A stretch of DNA of 64,000 bases from assembly GCA_028023455.1 (NCBI GenBank), contig JAQFVV010012396.1, positions 10,208,085-10,272,084 on the forward strand, written 5' to 3'. The position numbers were made by a program, and so were the translations under genes. How positions within the stretch are numbered: the stretch's first letter is position 1; each line of letters begins with the position of its first letter. The notes beneath the pieces were generated by a model that was not told the DNA's origin, did no database searches, and worked only from the letters and a program-made list of their open reading frames with translations. This document shows positions 23,080 through 34,293 of the stretch, in pieces. This DNA comes from Epiperipatus broadwayi (lineage: Eukaryota; Onychophora; Udeonychophora; Euonychophora; Peripatidae).

Positions 23080-24360
23080 TCTTTATGATGAAATTGGAGA
23101 ATATGAGGTCAGGGTGGTGGAACTAATAAAACAGACTTTATTAAAAATGGAATAGATGAGAGTGGATAATGAATCAGGGCTGGAAAAAATAAATGGATAA
23201 GAAGTAGAAATGTTTATTATGATTTTGAAAAAAGGAAATGCTTAATTGAGCTAACAGAATTTCTGGATATATAGCTTAATACACAGAAAACTTTTGAACA
23301 TATTTTAAAAGACATTTTACATCAAATAATATGCAAGGTGGAGATAATGTGGGAGAAAAAAGATTTGTTAGCAGTGATAAAGACATACTCATTGATTGAA
23401 AAACTAAATTAAAATCAGGTAAAGAGAAGTGAATAATTTACTTAGCTGTTGGAAATGAGAGAATTTGAGAATGCTTATATATGGATGTAAATGAGTTTTA
23501 AAAAAATAATTGTATTAATATTGTTTGTAAGCAATATGAATTGTCATATTAATGAAATTGATGGAAGGGAGAATATGGATAAAGCATTATTAAAACAGAT
23601 GTGTGAGAAAGATGGATTAAAAATTGTGAATTTAAAAAAAGTATATGACGATGTGATGAAAGTAGAATCTGAAGTATACTATTGATTATGTGAGAAATTA
23701 GAAAAGATAAAAAGAATTAAAAGTTTTAATGAGAAAGAAAAAGAATATAGTAATGCTTATAATTTTATGTTGACAGAATAAGAGATATCTGAGGATAGGC
23801 AAGAAAAACTTTATAGACATGTTGTCAAGAACAGATAGGAAATAAGCAATGAAATTAAACAGAGATTTAAAAGTATATGAAAAATATGAAAGATAGTAAT
23901 TATAAAAGTTATGAAGAATTTTGATAGATATTAAGAAGATTACAAATAAGAACAACAGGATTAATAAGAAAAAATAGAAGGAAAAAATATTAGAAAGTAC
24001 AAAAGAAAGGAGAAAAGTTTTTAGAGATTATAAAAAGGCTGTTAAGGAGGGGATAAAGGCTAGTTGAAATATTTACTTAAGGAAAAAGAATTAACTACAA
24101 TAGAATTAAGATTGAAATTGGGTGAAGTTAATAGAGAAATTAACAGTGCAGAAAGAGACATTATAAATTTTTTTTTGAGATATATGAAAAAAGCAAGCAC
24201 AAGTGTGAGATTAGGGAAGAACTTGAAAGAATGCTCAATGAATTTATAATAAAAATTTTGGATAAAAAAAAGTTAGTGAGTAAAGAAGATAGATAAAGTA
24301 AAACAACAGATGGATTAAAAAATGAAAAAAAGAGCTAGACAAAAGGAGAAGCCATTTTAT
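23080..24360 (+). pseudogene. LINE 5'-half relic (endonuclease/linker region)
   Basis: A heavily mutated plus-strand stretch with purine-rich codon use like the RT ORF at 61.1-63.0 kb. The linker between endonuclease and RT is the clearest part: ERRKVFRDYKKAVKEGIKAS near 24010-24070, resembling the KK..Y.EYKK.V...K motif that precedes LINE RT domains, followed by KHKCEIREELERMLNEF. Upstream pieces (DEIGEYE near 23090, KTYSLIEK near 23380) could be remnants of the AP-like endonuclease. No RT follows, so the 3' half was lost. Confidence 0.45.
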
Positions 24361-24705
24361 GTCACAATGTTAATTTCAATTATCCGAAAATATTTGGAAA
24401 ATATATTTTAATAGAAAAGTTTAATACTATATATAAAATTATAATGTTTGCATTTCTCATTCGTAGAAATAACACTTTGTTTATAATCCACAATAATAAA
24501 ACAATTATTGGATCTCATTTTGAGACAAATCTATATAGAGAACAAACACATATAACCATTTTTTATTGATGTTATTATGTATTTCTTTCAATCCTGATGT
24601 CAAAATCAGTAACTGTTTTACCAGCAAGTCTGGGCAATCCCTTGATTCATAATAGATATTAATTGAATGCTGAATGCATTACCATATTCACTCATCAAAT
24701 GAGGA

Positions 24706-24796
24706 CATTTGTTAGTGGCCGAGTGGTTAGCACAGTTGCCTTACAAGTAGTTGTCCCGGGTTTGCTTCCTGGCCGATGTTTTGACACTTGAAAAAA
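24706..24796 (+). repeat. tRNA-derived SINE
   Basis: GTTAGTGGCCGAGTGGTTAGC A-box region, anticodon-like GCCTTACAAG, B box CCCGGGTTTGC, and an end in TTTGACACTTG plus a short A run. Same family as the copy at 18825, with about 20% divergence by eye. Confidence 0.8.
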
Positions 24797-25274
24797 TATA
24801 TATTTCATGCTGAAATTTTGGGATGAAGTTACTATGATAATCAAAATGACATTATCTTCAATATTTCAATGTTAAATTATACAATGATTTATTGGTTATC
24901 ACCAAATTACATTTTGTTAATTTTCTTTGCACAAATTGCAGTTATGGAATTTTTCACTGAAGACTACTCTTTGTTATAAAATTTTTAATAGTCGTACGGT
25001 ATTGACATTTTGTGATGATTTATATAAATTAGTAATTCAGGATAATTTTATGAAAATACACTTATATGTATATAAAAAAAGAATGTCAAGCATATAATTG
25101 ACTTCATCTATTGATATTAGAGATATTACAGAGAATATTTTTTTGAAACGAAAGCATTAATTCAATCTTGTAATTGATTGCAACTTAATTATTTTCCAAC
25201 TATTCATTTAGAAAAAGAGTAGGCAAACATTTTTTACTACCACTATCTTGCAATTACAAAAGACTGAATGTACT

Positions 25275-25388
25275 ATTTTTTTTTTTTCCATATGTCCTAG
25301 AATCAGTCGGGAGGCGAACCCGCAACAACCGTCTGCAACCAACTGCTTGCTTGCAAGGCAGCTGTGCTGACCTCTCGGCTAACAATGC
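25275..25388 (-). repeat. tRNA-derived SINE with internal expansion
   Basis: Minus-strand copy. It has an A box TTAGCCGAGAGGTCAGC, CTGCCTTGCAAGCA, then an extra segment of about 25 bp (including GTTGGTTGCAGAC) before the B box GCGGGTTCGCCTCCCG, a CATATGG end and an A run. The insertion lengthens the variable-arm region relative to the other copies. Confidence 0.75.
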
Positions 25389-25774
25389 TCAATTGTTCAT
25401 ATTTTATTCTGTTTTTTTTCTTCTTTTATTTGTGCTATATGGGATACTAAAAAATTATAGCTTTAGTTCATGATCATAAATCATTTGACAGAGGACAATT
25501 GTTAAAGTATTTGTTCAGTGATTTTCATTTATAAAACTTCTCTTTCACTTTTTCATATTATTGTTTACTGGAAATATTTTCCATACATTTACTTCTCAAT
25601 GATTTTCTGAAGTATTCGCATTCAAATTTTATCTTTTGTCATCACCATATTTGTCATGTCCAATAAATATAATTTGACTTGTAAACTGATCTCTTTTCCT
25701 AATCTTTTTATGGCTTGTGCATATTTTTACTCTGATTGTTCTCAATCTTATTTTCTTTTAACAATAAGTCTCAT

Positions 25775-25990
25775 CAAAGTGCCTCATGGTATAGTTATGA
25801 GCACACCTACTTGACATATCCATGACCTAGGATTTGAACCCAGGCCAGGTTAACCTTGCAAAGCTTTTTGTATCATAATCAGGCTTAGGGTTTTTTCCCA
25901 AATAGCCAGACCATGGGCAATCTAGTAATCAATAAAAGAGTATCTAGCTATTGTATCAGCTAGATGGTCAAAGTCTCTGGTAATCTGAAT
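25775..25990 (+). repeat. tRNA-like SINE relic (second group)
   Basis: A box CTCATGGTATAGTTATGAG, B box GGATTTGAACCCAGG, then a body of about 150 bp containing GGTTTTTTCCC and GATGGTCAAAGTCTC. The start resembles the elements at 16055 and 27028 (CATGGTATAG / CATGGCACAG). Confidence 0.55.
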
Positions 25991-27020
25991 TGATCAGATG
26001 GCTGGAATGTACTATTAATACTCTATAACAACTTTCTATATCTTTGCAATAACTACATAATAACTTTATATAACTGAAGACTAATCTTAGTAGTATTTTA
26101 ATATTTTATACAGTCGATTCCAAAGGTAACTATGAATTATAGTACATCTTTTGCCTACGAAAACATTCATTTCATTGTTCATATATATAAAAAGTTAGCA
26201 AAACAACCATTAAATAATTACTAATGAGATGAACTAATTATTTTTAAAAAATGAAACCATGCTAATATATCAAATTATTAAATTATCAAGTCTTACATAC
26301 ATTTTAAGACAGTTTTTATTCTTTATTTTCCCATAAAAAATAACACCATGCTGCTTTGAATTAAAAATATATAGATCATCTATATTTATTATTTAATAAT
26401 AATTTTCATTTCTGACAGAAAAGGAAAATATATCTTTTAAAAGAATATCCATAATAAAATTCATAATTGTAATGAAAAACATCCAAGAATAATCAATAAT
26501 CCATTTAAATTCAAATGTTTTTAACTTTTTTTCTTCTCTCTTTTTTTAACCAATTTAATTTTTTTTTTTTAATTTGACAGTTGTAATCTCATGTTGATTT
26601 TAATTTTCAGATTTATATCACAGAAATAAATTTATCTTAATTTGAATAATAAAAGCCCATTGTGACAAAATTCTCAATATGAATATGTGCATTAGCATAA
26701 ATTATTATGGAAAATAATCATAAAAAGTTATAAAAAGACACACATATATATATATAAACTAGTTTTGCTAATGAATTAATATCATGGATTTTTATAATAT
26801 ACATAAATTTTATTAAAAAAAAAAAACTTCATTAACCACTTCAAGCTGCGATGAATAATGAAGATTTCCTAATGAAGATTTCCGATATTGATATTTGATC
26901 TCACTGAATATTAAAATTATTATGTGAAACTTTAATTACTTCTCATATGGCTCATTTAATGCCTCTTGGAACTTGTATTCTATATGATAACTAAAGCTTC
27001 CAATAATTTAAGTGAATATT
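25991..27020. other. AT-rich non-coding stretch
   Basis: No gene or recognisable repeat. A/T tracts near 26560 and 26820. Confidence 0.4.
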
Positions 27021-27027
27021 CTATAAA

Positions 27028-27120
27028 GCTTCATGGCACAGTAATTAGCACACCTGCCTCCATACTCATAAATTTAAAGTTGAGTCTGCACTGGGGGAAC
27101 TTGAGAAAGTTGATCTGTTG
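27028..27120 (+). repeat. tRNA-like SINE fragment (second group)
   Basis: CTTCATGGCACAGTAATTAGC followed by ACACCTGCCTCCATA matches the A-box and anticodon-arm region of the 25775 element. The B box is degraded (AAGTTGAGTCTGC). Confidence 0.4.
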
Positions 27121-27957
27121 AATAATGACTTAGAATTTTTTTTCAGATAGTGAAACAGGAAGATTGCTCTGCAAGTCTTCGTTTCACCTTTCTCTTACAT
27201 TTCACCTACCCTTATACCTAAATTCGAATCCCAAATCGTTCGTGGTGTGTCCGTACGGCCATTTATATACTAAAATCCCGCCTAAAATAAACCACATAGG
27301 CATTATTACTCGTGGAGTCCAATTTTCAACCCTTTATTTTTGTTGATATATAAATGTCGAGTATGTGCATGTTTACATATTCATTTAAAAGCTTATATAG
27401 GTAAAACTACACACAGACTACAATGATAACTGTTAAATATTAATATCAATCATTGGAATTATATTATTGGATTGTGGTTGTTGAGTTCATTTATTTTAAA
27501 AATATTGTGTTGCAATATTTATTTTCTATTGTAGGTAAAATAATAATTATTAAAAGTAGTTTATAAACGGATTCGTGCAATTACAATCTAAATGTGAAAT
27601 AATTTAATGTTTTTCTAAAATTATAAAGTTCCCGCCATTGAAAATTATATAAATATAAAATAAGGCTAGGTTGAGAATATAATAGATTTAAAGTAAAACA
27701 TTTTGGATTATAAATTCACACTTCGTATGTCTACTTAGGAATTTCCAATTAGCAAAAGTCTTCAACAGAATGAAATAAATGTTTTAATCTTCTTTCAATC
27801 TGAGCATTTACTGGAATTTATAATTGTAAACTAAAAAAAACCTTAAAATGGATTCCTTCTGATGTTCAGATAAGAAATAACTAATTGATAAGAATGCAAA
27901 AGGTTAAAGGTTTGTCATGCCCCAAGGCAGGTTCTTTTATAAGATAAACAGTATATA

Positions 27958-28155
27958 TTGAATGTTTTTCTTTTATTTAAAAGAGAGAAGAAACAAAAGC
28001 TGATTCGGATTCTGATGCTTTTTTCTGCTGTTGGATTTTGCGTTTTGATTTTATTTTCTGAGGTTATAATTTTTTTTTTTTCTGAGAATTCGGACGGTCT
28101 GAACTATTATTTTCGGTATGCTGATCCTGATGTTTTGCTGACCGACCATCCGTGA
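27958..28155 (+). CDS. Possible first exon: short basic tail plus hydrophobic segment
   Basis: 65 codons. The N-terminus is MNVFLLFKREKKQKLIR, followed by about 23 hydrophobic residues (ILMLFSAVGFCVLILFSEVI...) and then a polar segment ending DVLLTDHP. A short basic cytoplasmic tail plus a single signal-anchor is the layout of type II Golgi enzymes. It could be the first exon of one, but no downstream exon was recognised and the donor-like GTGAC after CATCC is weak. T-rich DNA also favours chance hydrophobic ORFs, so this is low confidence. Confidence 0.2.
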   Translation: MNVFLLFKREKKQKLIRILMLFSAVGFCVLILFSEVIIFFFSENSDGLNYYFRYADPDVLLTDHP

Positions 28156-29680
28156 CTTAAATAATCCGCTTTCAAGAAAATGTACAAAATGCTGACCTAT
28201 CATAGAACCGCCAATATGACTGAGTAGAGTCGGCACCGTGGCTATTTTCCTTTCGGAAATAGCTGGCTGCTGCCGATGTACCATCTGATGCATCACCAAT
28301 ATGCCTTAAGGAACCGCCTATGCTGCTGCAAACAGAGACTGAATTAACATGCTGCTAAATCTTATCCACTCCTGAAATGTGCTCCAGCTTCAATCACCAA
28401 AGCAACTGAAAGGTAACAAAATTAACCCAAGAGCTCTTGTGATCTAAAACCCGCTATAGCAAAAACAAACTCCCTTTGTCTCGCCACACTTATTATCATG
28501 TATGTTTTAAAAATGTATATTTAAATTTATTGCTCGATCTAAACCTTGGGTTAATATCAAATTTAAATTGTTTTATTTGCGTATTTTATGGGCTTGCATA
28601 GCATCAACCGAGCGAAGCAAATCTTAATTAATGATACTCCCCATTCCTTATAAAGAATGTAATTTTACGTTCATGAGTCCCTCCCTTAAATGAGATTTAG
28701 TAAGCCGCTCGTTCGATGACTATATTATTTTCTTTATAATACCTAGATTTGAGTCATAATCTTCCAGGGTGTATGTGAGGTGTGGGAATAACTATTGGCA
28801 GATATGGGAGTGCGTGGGTTAATTACATTTTAAATTCTCGCACTCACCGTCCTTTTTATGTTAAACCCCATTATTTGTTTTAAGTATTTCTATTGTTATT
28901 CTGAGTTTGGGAGAGTGTAGACGCTTTTCATCAATGCAGTGAATTGCTTAAGTGCCCAATCTTTCGTTATGTCTTCTTTTTTTTGAATCGATTATATATA
29001 TATTTTAGTGTTGCTGGCAAGGGTATTCGATGTTGAGATCACTTTGTTCTTTAAAAGGGCTTTAAACGGCCAAGTCTGTTTCCCCTTTACTTCTTCCTGT
29101 GGTTTCCAGTCAATGTGTGTACCAGAGCGTCACACCTGGGGATGCTGACGCAGTTCTTCGCAGCCATATGCTAGCATACTCCGATCTTTAGGGCTACGGC
29201 CGAGACCAATGTGGGGTGCAACATATGCATCTGATTTTATGATTTATTTCTTTATTGTCGTCACAAAGTTCCTGTAGTTTAAATGGACTACCACCCTCCA
29301 TCATTTCCTAAACCTTGCAAGTACCACTGAATCCCTTTTTAAGTACTTTAAGATAATATCATACTCACACATATATTTCCGCACTAAGCAAGTCGCTGCT
29401 GCCAAGCTCATTGGAGCCGCTCTACATTTATTCTGAAGTCAGCCTTTATCGTAAAACTATTTAATATCTTTTATTATAAATAATTCCAGTACTCTTATTC
29501 TTGGGCTTCGCATGTATTCAAGGTTTAGTAGGGCACATTCGTAAGCGATAAATGACCCAGGTTATAGATTAACGAGTAAAATGATTTAATCAATTGTAGT
29601 TAACCATTTGACGCCACTATTTAATAAATAAATAGTGCCAGAAATCATATTTAGCCACTTAATAAATCATGTTAATTTAA

Positions 29681-29971
29681 TCAATTCTTTATGTTAGTGT
29701 TTATTTTCTGATACATCTCATTGTCTCGTATTGTCTGGGTTATACACGTATCTATTAAGACTTTCCAAACGCTAGCTGTTAATTTATTTATAAATCTCAC
29801 GTAGTCTCTTCTCTCTCTCTGACCACCGTGGCCTGAAAAGATGTTGCTATTGTGATGGCGGGTTCCATCGTATTTGGTTGCGCAGTCGATCTGCTGTATT
29901 CGAATCCGGTATGACAGGCCCTGAACCCACTTGTGGTGCTGCTTTTCGAGTGTGGTGGAGAAACTGTGCAA
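29681..29971 (-). CDS. Unrecognised 96-codon ORF in the GC-richer island
   Basis: A hydrophilic, balanced-composition ORF beginning MHSFSTTLEKQHHKWVQGL, with SGHGGQRERRDYVRF in the middle. No signal peptide, membrane segment or domain is recognised. A TTTTCAGG sequence inside (near 29838) looks like a 3' splice site on the same strand, so the true exon might start there. It ends in an A/T-rich tail. It may be an exon, repeat-derived or spurious. Confidence 0.2.
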   Translation of the reverse strand: MHSFSTTLEKQHHKWVQGLSYRIRIQQIDCATKYDGTRHHNSNIFSGHGGQRERRDYVRFINKLTASVWKVLIDTCITQTIRDNEMYQKINTNIKN

Positions 29972-30010
29972 CTTGTTGATGAAATGTGCGAATTCTGACC
30001 GTTACAATAG

Positions 30011-31905
30011 TTAACATGTAGTAAATTTAATTAGTCATCTCTCATTAGTCAGTAAATGGGTCTCTTGCTACTTCTAACTAACGGTGCCAAGTAAATCAGA
30101 GTTGGCTAGATGAATGTTGAAGTTCCGATTGTAAAACAAAGTAAATTCACAGTTTACCTTTTCCTAAATATATTAGCAAAAGTACCTTTCCCTCTATTCT
30201 AGCACCTTGATAATATATAGTGAACCTTGACTGGAGTTCATATTAGCTATTATAATAAATAATATTTAAATAAATAAAAAAATATATCTTTTTTATATAG
30301 AGACAGTGAATATGAGTATAAAATATTAGAATGAAACAGCTGTATTAAAATGATAAATAAGAGGAAAACAAATGAATCAATATCCTCAGAAAATGGTTAG
30401 ATAATAGAAAGTAAGAAGTAAATTGATATATTGTGGTATATAACAGTTTCAGAATGAGAAATATGACCTATGCACTGAAATGTCTGACTTGCTTTAATTA
30501 TTTGTAATTATTTAAATTGTTTTCTTGATAATCCTCTTTATTATTTTTTTGTGATAGGATGATTAGATTGATATAACTAAAAATTGGAACTAAAAAAAAC
30601 AAAAATTCTGTTGGTTGCATTTATTTTCCAATATATATAAAATAGATTATATCATCATCAGAAATTTATCTTTATTATTTATAAGGAACATTCTTCGCAT
30701 ATTCTTGAACAAGAAGCGATAAGAAAATATAATTTGCCTAATGATTTTTAAGAGTTATTAACATTTTATTGTAAATTAACTACATAACTATGAATATTTG
30801 AAATTGAGGAATACAATAATCCTGAAAATACAAAACAAAAATAAAGGTAAATTTCAAAAAAATCGAATACCCTAGTTATTCTACCAATGAACATTTCTCT
30901 CTAAGAAAGTCAATTCTTTTAAAACAGACATATTGTAATATATATCACTCTTATTTAATAATTTTTAAAAATCTCCATCTTTTACTAACAGATATTCATT
31001 CAAACTTCTTTTAAGACTAAAAGAAAAAGTTTATATTTTCATTGTTAATATTATCTTTATTATTTTCAATTATAAAATGTTTTTACTTGGTTATGCCTTG
31101 TAATTTTTCTCTTTTTAAAATCCTTCTCTTACTAGTCTTATTTTCTGTTACTTCCTGTTTTTTTTCTAATCCATTTTGATATTTAATTTAAGAAAAAAAA
31201 AAAGATATTTCTTGTCTTAAACAAAAAAAGCCAACCGGATGCAAAGCTTTATGGGATTATTAATTATTGTTATAAAAATTTGTTTATAGAGCAAGCACTC
31301 ACACTCATCTAGAAAAGACAAGATTTCATGTATATAACCAAGTTATAGGTATATAGTTTGTTAGTTGACATTCAACATATTTAAAGGTATATGTGATTTT
31401 TGATAATCTGCATGCAGTTTTAAGTAAATATGCACTTCTGAAAAGAAAAAAAAAGCATGTTGACTTTACATGTTTAATGTATTAATTTTGACTAAAATAT
31501 TGTACTATACAATAATGGAAAACTATATAAATAAGGCAAGATTTGTTTTCATTTAAAAAATCAATTACTGAATGCATATTTTTTAAATAAAAGTGCATAA
31601 TTTGCTTAATGCCAAACATAATTACTACATCTGGTTTTTAGATCATCATTCTCAATAAGTAAAACTTAATGATTGTGTCATTAAAATACTTTATAAAACA
31701 ATGGTTTGATCATTAAATTTGGAATAAATATTTATTTACTAAGGATTGAATTAAAAAAGAATTTCCACTATAATGATATTGTCCAAGTTATAAAAATCGG
31801 GTGCAGTTATTTGAATAATAATGTCCAAAAAACTCAAGATCTTAACCAGTCACTGAAAAAAAATCGTCAGCAACATTTAGCTTGGATGGTTATTAATTTG
31901 GGAAT
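30011..31905. other. AT-rich non-coding stretch
   Basis: No supported gene. The short ORF at 31706-31909 lies just upstream of the LINE fragment below and may belong to it, but shows no motif. Confidence 0.4.
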
Positions 31906-31944
31906 GTAAACTAGTTTTAACACCTTACCTAAGTAGTAGACATT

Positions 31945-32420
31945 GCGGTCCAACACAAACTCCAATGTGCTGATATTGCTTTTAATAAGTTAAAAGATAA
32001 AGTATTTCATCACAGAGAAATAACTACTTCAATTAAGTTAATTGTAAACAAAGCTGTTTATTTTATCTAATTTATTTATGAAAATAAAACTTGGACACCC
32101 AATTGGAACAATGTAAAGACACTAGAAAAGTTTCATTTAAAAATGCTCTGTAAAAATTTAAAAATTTAATAGCAAGATCATAAAACCAAAGCTGGATGGA
32201 TGTGCTACTATTAAGGCCACTATTGTAAAATCACACTTCCATTGGGTTGGATGTGTAAAATAAATGAACAATGGAAGACATCCCAAAAGGGTATTTTATG
32301 ATAAATTTGAGTATAGATTTCATGAGAGAGGTAGACCCTATTTATAACATAAGGATTATCTCAAAGACATTCTTAAAAAGTACCTTATTAACTGCTGTGT
32401 ATTCGAAATGCACACATTCT
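31945..32420 (+). pseudogene. Non-LTR retrotransposon RT C-terminal relic
   Basis: Readable in pieces. ADIAFNKLKDKVFHHREITT leads to a degraded LIYENKTWTP (family LLYGCETWT). Then comes KTLEKFHLKMLCKNLKI, then HFHWVGCVK and NNGRHPKRVFYDKF (family RWVGHV.RM...R.PK.VFYGEL), then ERGRPY and KDYLKDIL. These are the standard blocks after the RT domain in many animal LINEs. Stops and frame changes make it inactive. It is distinct from the RTE pieces at 46-48 kb, whose post-RT blocks differ. Confidence 0.7.
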
Positions 32421-32547
32421 GAATATCAACAAACAAAATAATATATAATCAGAATAGTGAACAGTCTGCTACCCGGACAACACAGATATCTCTATAGTTT
32501 CCTATGGTTTATTTCCCCCGATGCACCTTAAGACTGTTTGCTTCAAT

Positions 32548-32895
32548 GATGGTTCCCATGGGCCTCAGTTTCCCAAACGATTTGGCCCTGGTCCAGTTCA
32601 ACTGTACACGAACCCATCTGGCTTAGTTGTATAGCACAGCGACCATCACTTTAAGCTCCTTTCAGCTTCTGTCTCTGCAACCATACTCTTTGTAACTTTA
32701 CTTGAAATCCACTGGAAAATCAAGTCTTCTAATCTAGCTGCTATCCAGATGGTTTCCTCTGGTACCAGTTTCCAAAACTTTTTAGGCCTATTCAGTTGCT
32801 GCTAATGAAAACATTTTCTCTGAGAGCACTGCACATTAACTGAACTGACTGTCACTTCCATCTCTTTTGTAAAATGAACTGGAAAATGAACCAAG
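32548..32895. repeat. Diverged tandem duplication (about 180- and 150-bp units)
   Basis: Two direct units, 32548-32726 and 32748-32895. Each begins GATGGTT(C/T)CC, runs through a CAGTTTCC(C)AAA segment and a GG(C)CC...AGTT segment, then a CACTT(C/T)...CTC block, and ends ACTGGAAAAT.AA. The block is GC-richer than its flanks. The origin is unknown. Confidence 0.55.
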
Positions 32896-32899
32896 CACT

Positions 32900-33615
32900 T
32901 TGTTGTTTCCTCTTTTTATAGCTTTCTGATAACTCTCACAATTAATCACTATACGGTAAAGTATTTAGGTCTATAATAATTAATTGGTGCTTTCGGAATT
33001 CCTTTCCATATAAGATAATTTAGTCTCTTCCATTCATTAATTAGTCTTATCGAGAAATATTTGTAATCAGCAAATATTTCTTGTAATTTATAGATTGCAA
33101 TTAACGTAAATTCTTTAATTAAATTTACCGCTTATCAGTTCATGATCTAAATATTTTTCTCTAATATTTTCTAGTTTTTCTGGAGTGCACAAACATATAA
33201 ATATTTGTACAAAATACAACATTAACTGTTTCTATTGGGAAAATATGGCAGAGAATAGGATACATTGAAGAGCTATAATTAGACATGATATTGTAAGTAT
33301 TTCAGGAAGAAAAATTTTCTGAAATTAAGACAGCATCATAAAATATCAGGTAAATAAAAAAATGGACTAACATATTCTGTATGTAAAAGTATTTGTGATT
33401 CACAGATTGTTTTATATAATCATCATAGAATTCATTTCTGGTTTTTTTTTTCTTGTGGGATTGAAATAGCTATATTCATTTATGAGTGACTATTTATTAT
33501 TTGTTAATAATTAAATCACAAACTGTACTTTTAATGTAGGATTCTAAATACATACAAATTTATATCCATGCTCTGTTAAATCTAATAAATATTATGATAA
33601 AAAAATCATTAAATC
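32900..33615. other. AT-rich non-coding stretch
   Basis: No supported gene or recognisable repeat. Confidence 0.4.
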
Positions 33616-33698
33616 TAATTATTATAGTTAAACCACTAAAACATCACATTATCATTACTGTATGAAGAGAATTGCTACTGTTTTAATTATTATAGTTA
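33616..33698 (-). mobile_element. Family P mini-element, copy F, with 15-bp target duplication
   Basis: A 53-bp element (33631-33683) between perfect 15-bp direct repeats TAATTATTATAGTTA (33616-33630 and 33684-33698). Its left half is the AACCACTAAAACATCACAT terminus; its right half (TACTGTATGAAGAG) is the other family terminus. All arms and core are gone. With copy B it shows that very short elements with both ends were able to insert, or that long ones collapse to this form. Confidence 0.8.
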
Positions 33699-33954
33699 GA
33701 TTAATTTAAAGGGAGTAGACAAATATTACTAATGTTCTTCTAATAGTTTATGTTAAATGTCTGTAATTAATGAATGCAAGTTAAAGTCGTTAATTCAATG
33801 AAAATTACATCATTTCTACTCTTGGTCCATAATGGTGGATAAATTGTTATGAATCTGAGAATTGAACTTAAAAGATCTTTAGGCATTATACGACTGGAGG
33901 CTGTACAATAAAGTAAAAATATTATACATAGGTAGAAAGCAAATATTTTGAGAA

Positions 33955-34052
33955 TAATGAGGTCGAAGCAGAGCTAGCTGAATATAATAATAGATATTAA
34001 ATTAAAATCCTACACTGGATCCCAAGAGATTTTAAAATATCAAATGGATGAT
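33955..34052 (+). repeat. RTE-like LINE 3' fragment
   Basis: The segment AAAATCCTACACTGGAT followed by CCCAAGAGATTTTAAAA aligns with the RTE 3' coding region at 46710-46760. Only about 100 bp remains. It lies about 240 bp downstream of the QNG1 stop codon. Confidence 0.55.
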
Positions 34053-34293
34053 TTTGTTAAAGTGACGTGGATAAACCATTGCTCGGATGTAATGAAATAA
34101 AGAATTAGATATATTTGTTATTTTCATAAGTACATCGAAAATTATCTTCGGAATTGACTAATCATTATAAGTAACTGGATTAATATATTTTTATCTCGTT
34201 AATAAATCAACTAAAATATTCTGAATATATATATGCCCTTATATAACAATTTTTATATATGTAAATATTTTTACTATAGTACACTTCTCAAGT

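Larger units (their letters stand above)
27160..30010. other. GC-richer, apparently unique island
   Basis: Clearly less A/T-rich and with more CpG than the rest of the window, and I recognise no SINE, LINE or hAT sequence in it. It holds two short ORFs with protein-like composition (27958-28155 plus; 29681-29971 minus) and a dense block at 29090-29230 (TACCAGAGCGTCACACC, GGCTACGGCCGAGACC). It may be part of a host gene (5' exons, promoter) or a long terminal repeat. I cannot decide between these from sequence alone. Confidence 0.4.

Noticed and set aside
28200-28320. Structured small RNA (GGCACCGTGGCTATTTTCC... GGAAATAGC hairpin)
   Set aside because: A short hairpin is visible, but there is no match to a known RNA family and no terminator or promoter signal to support it.
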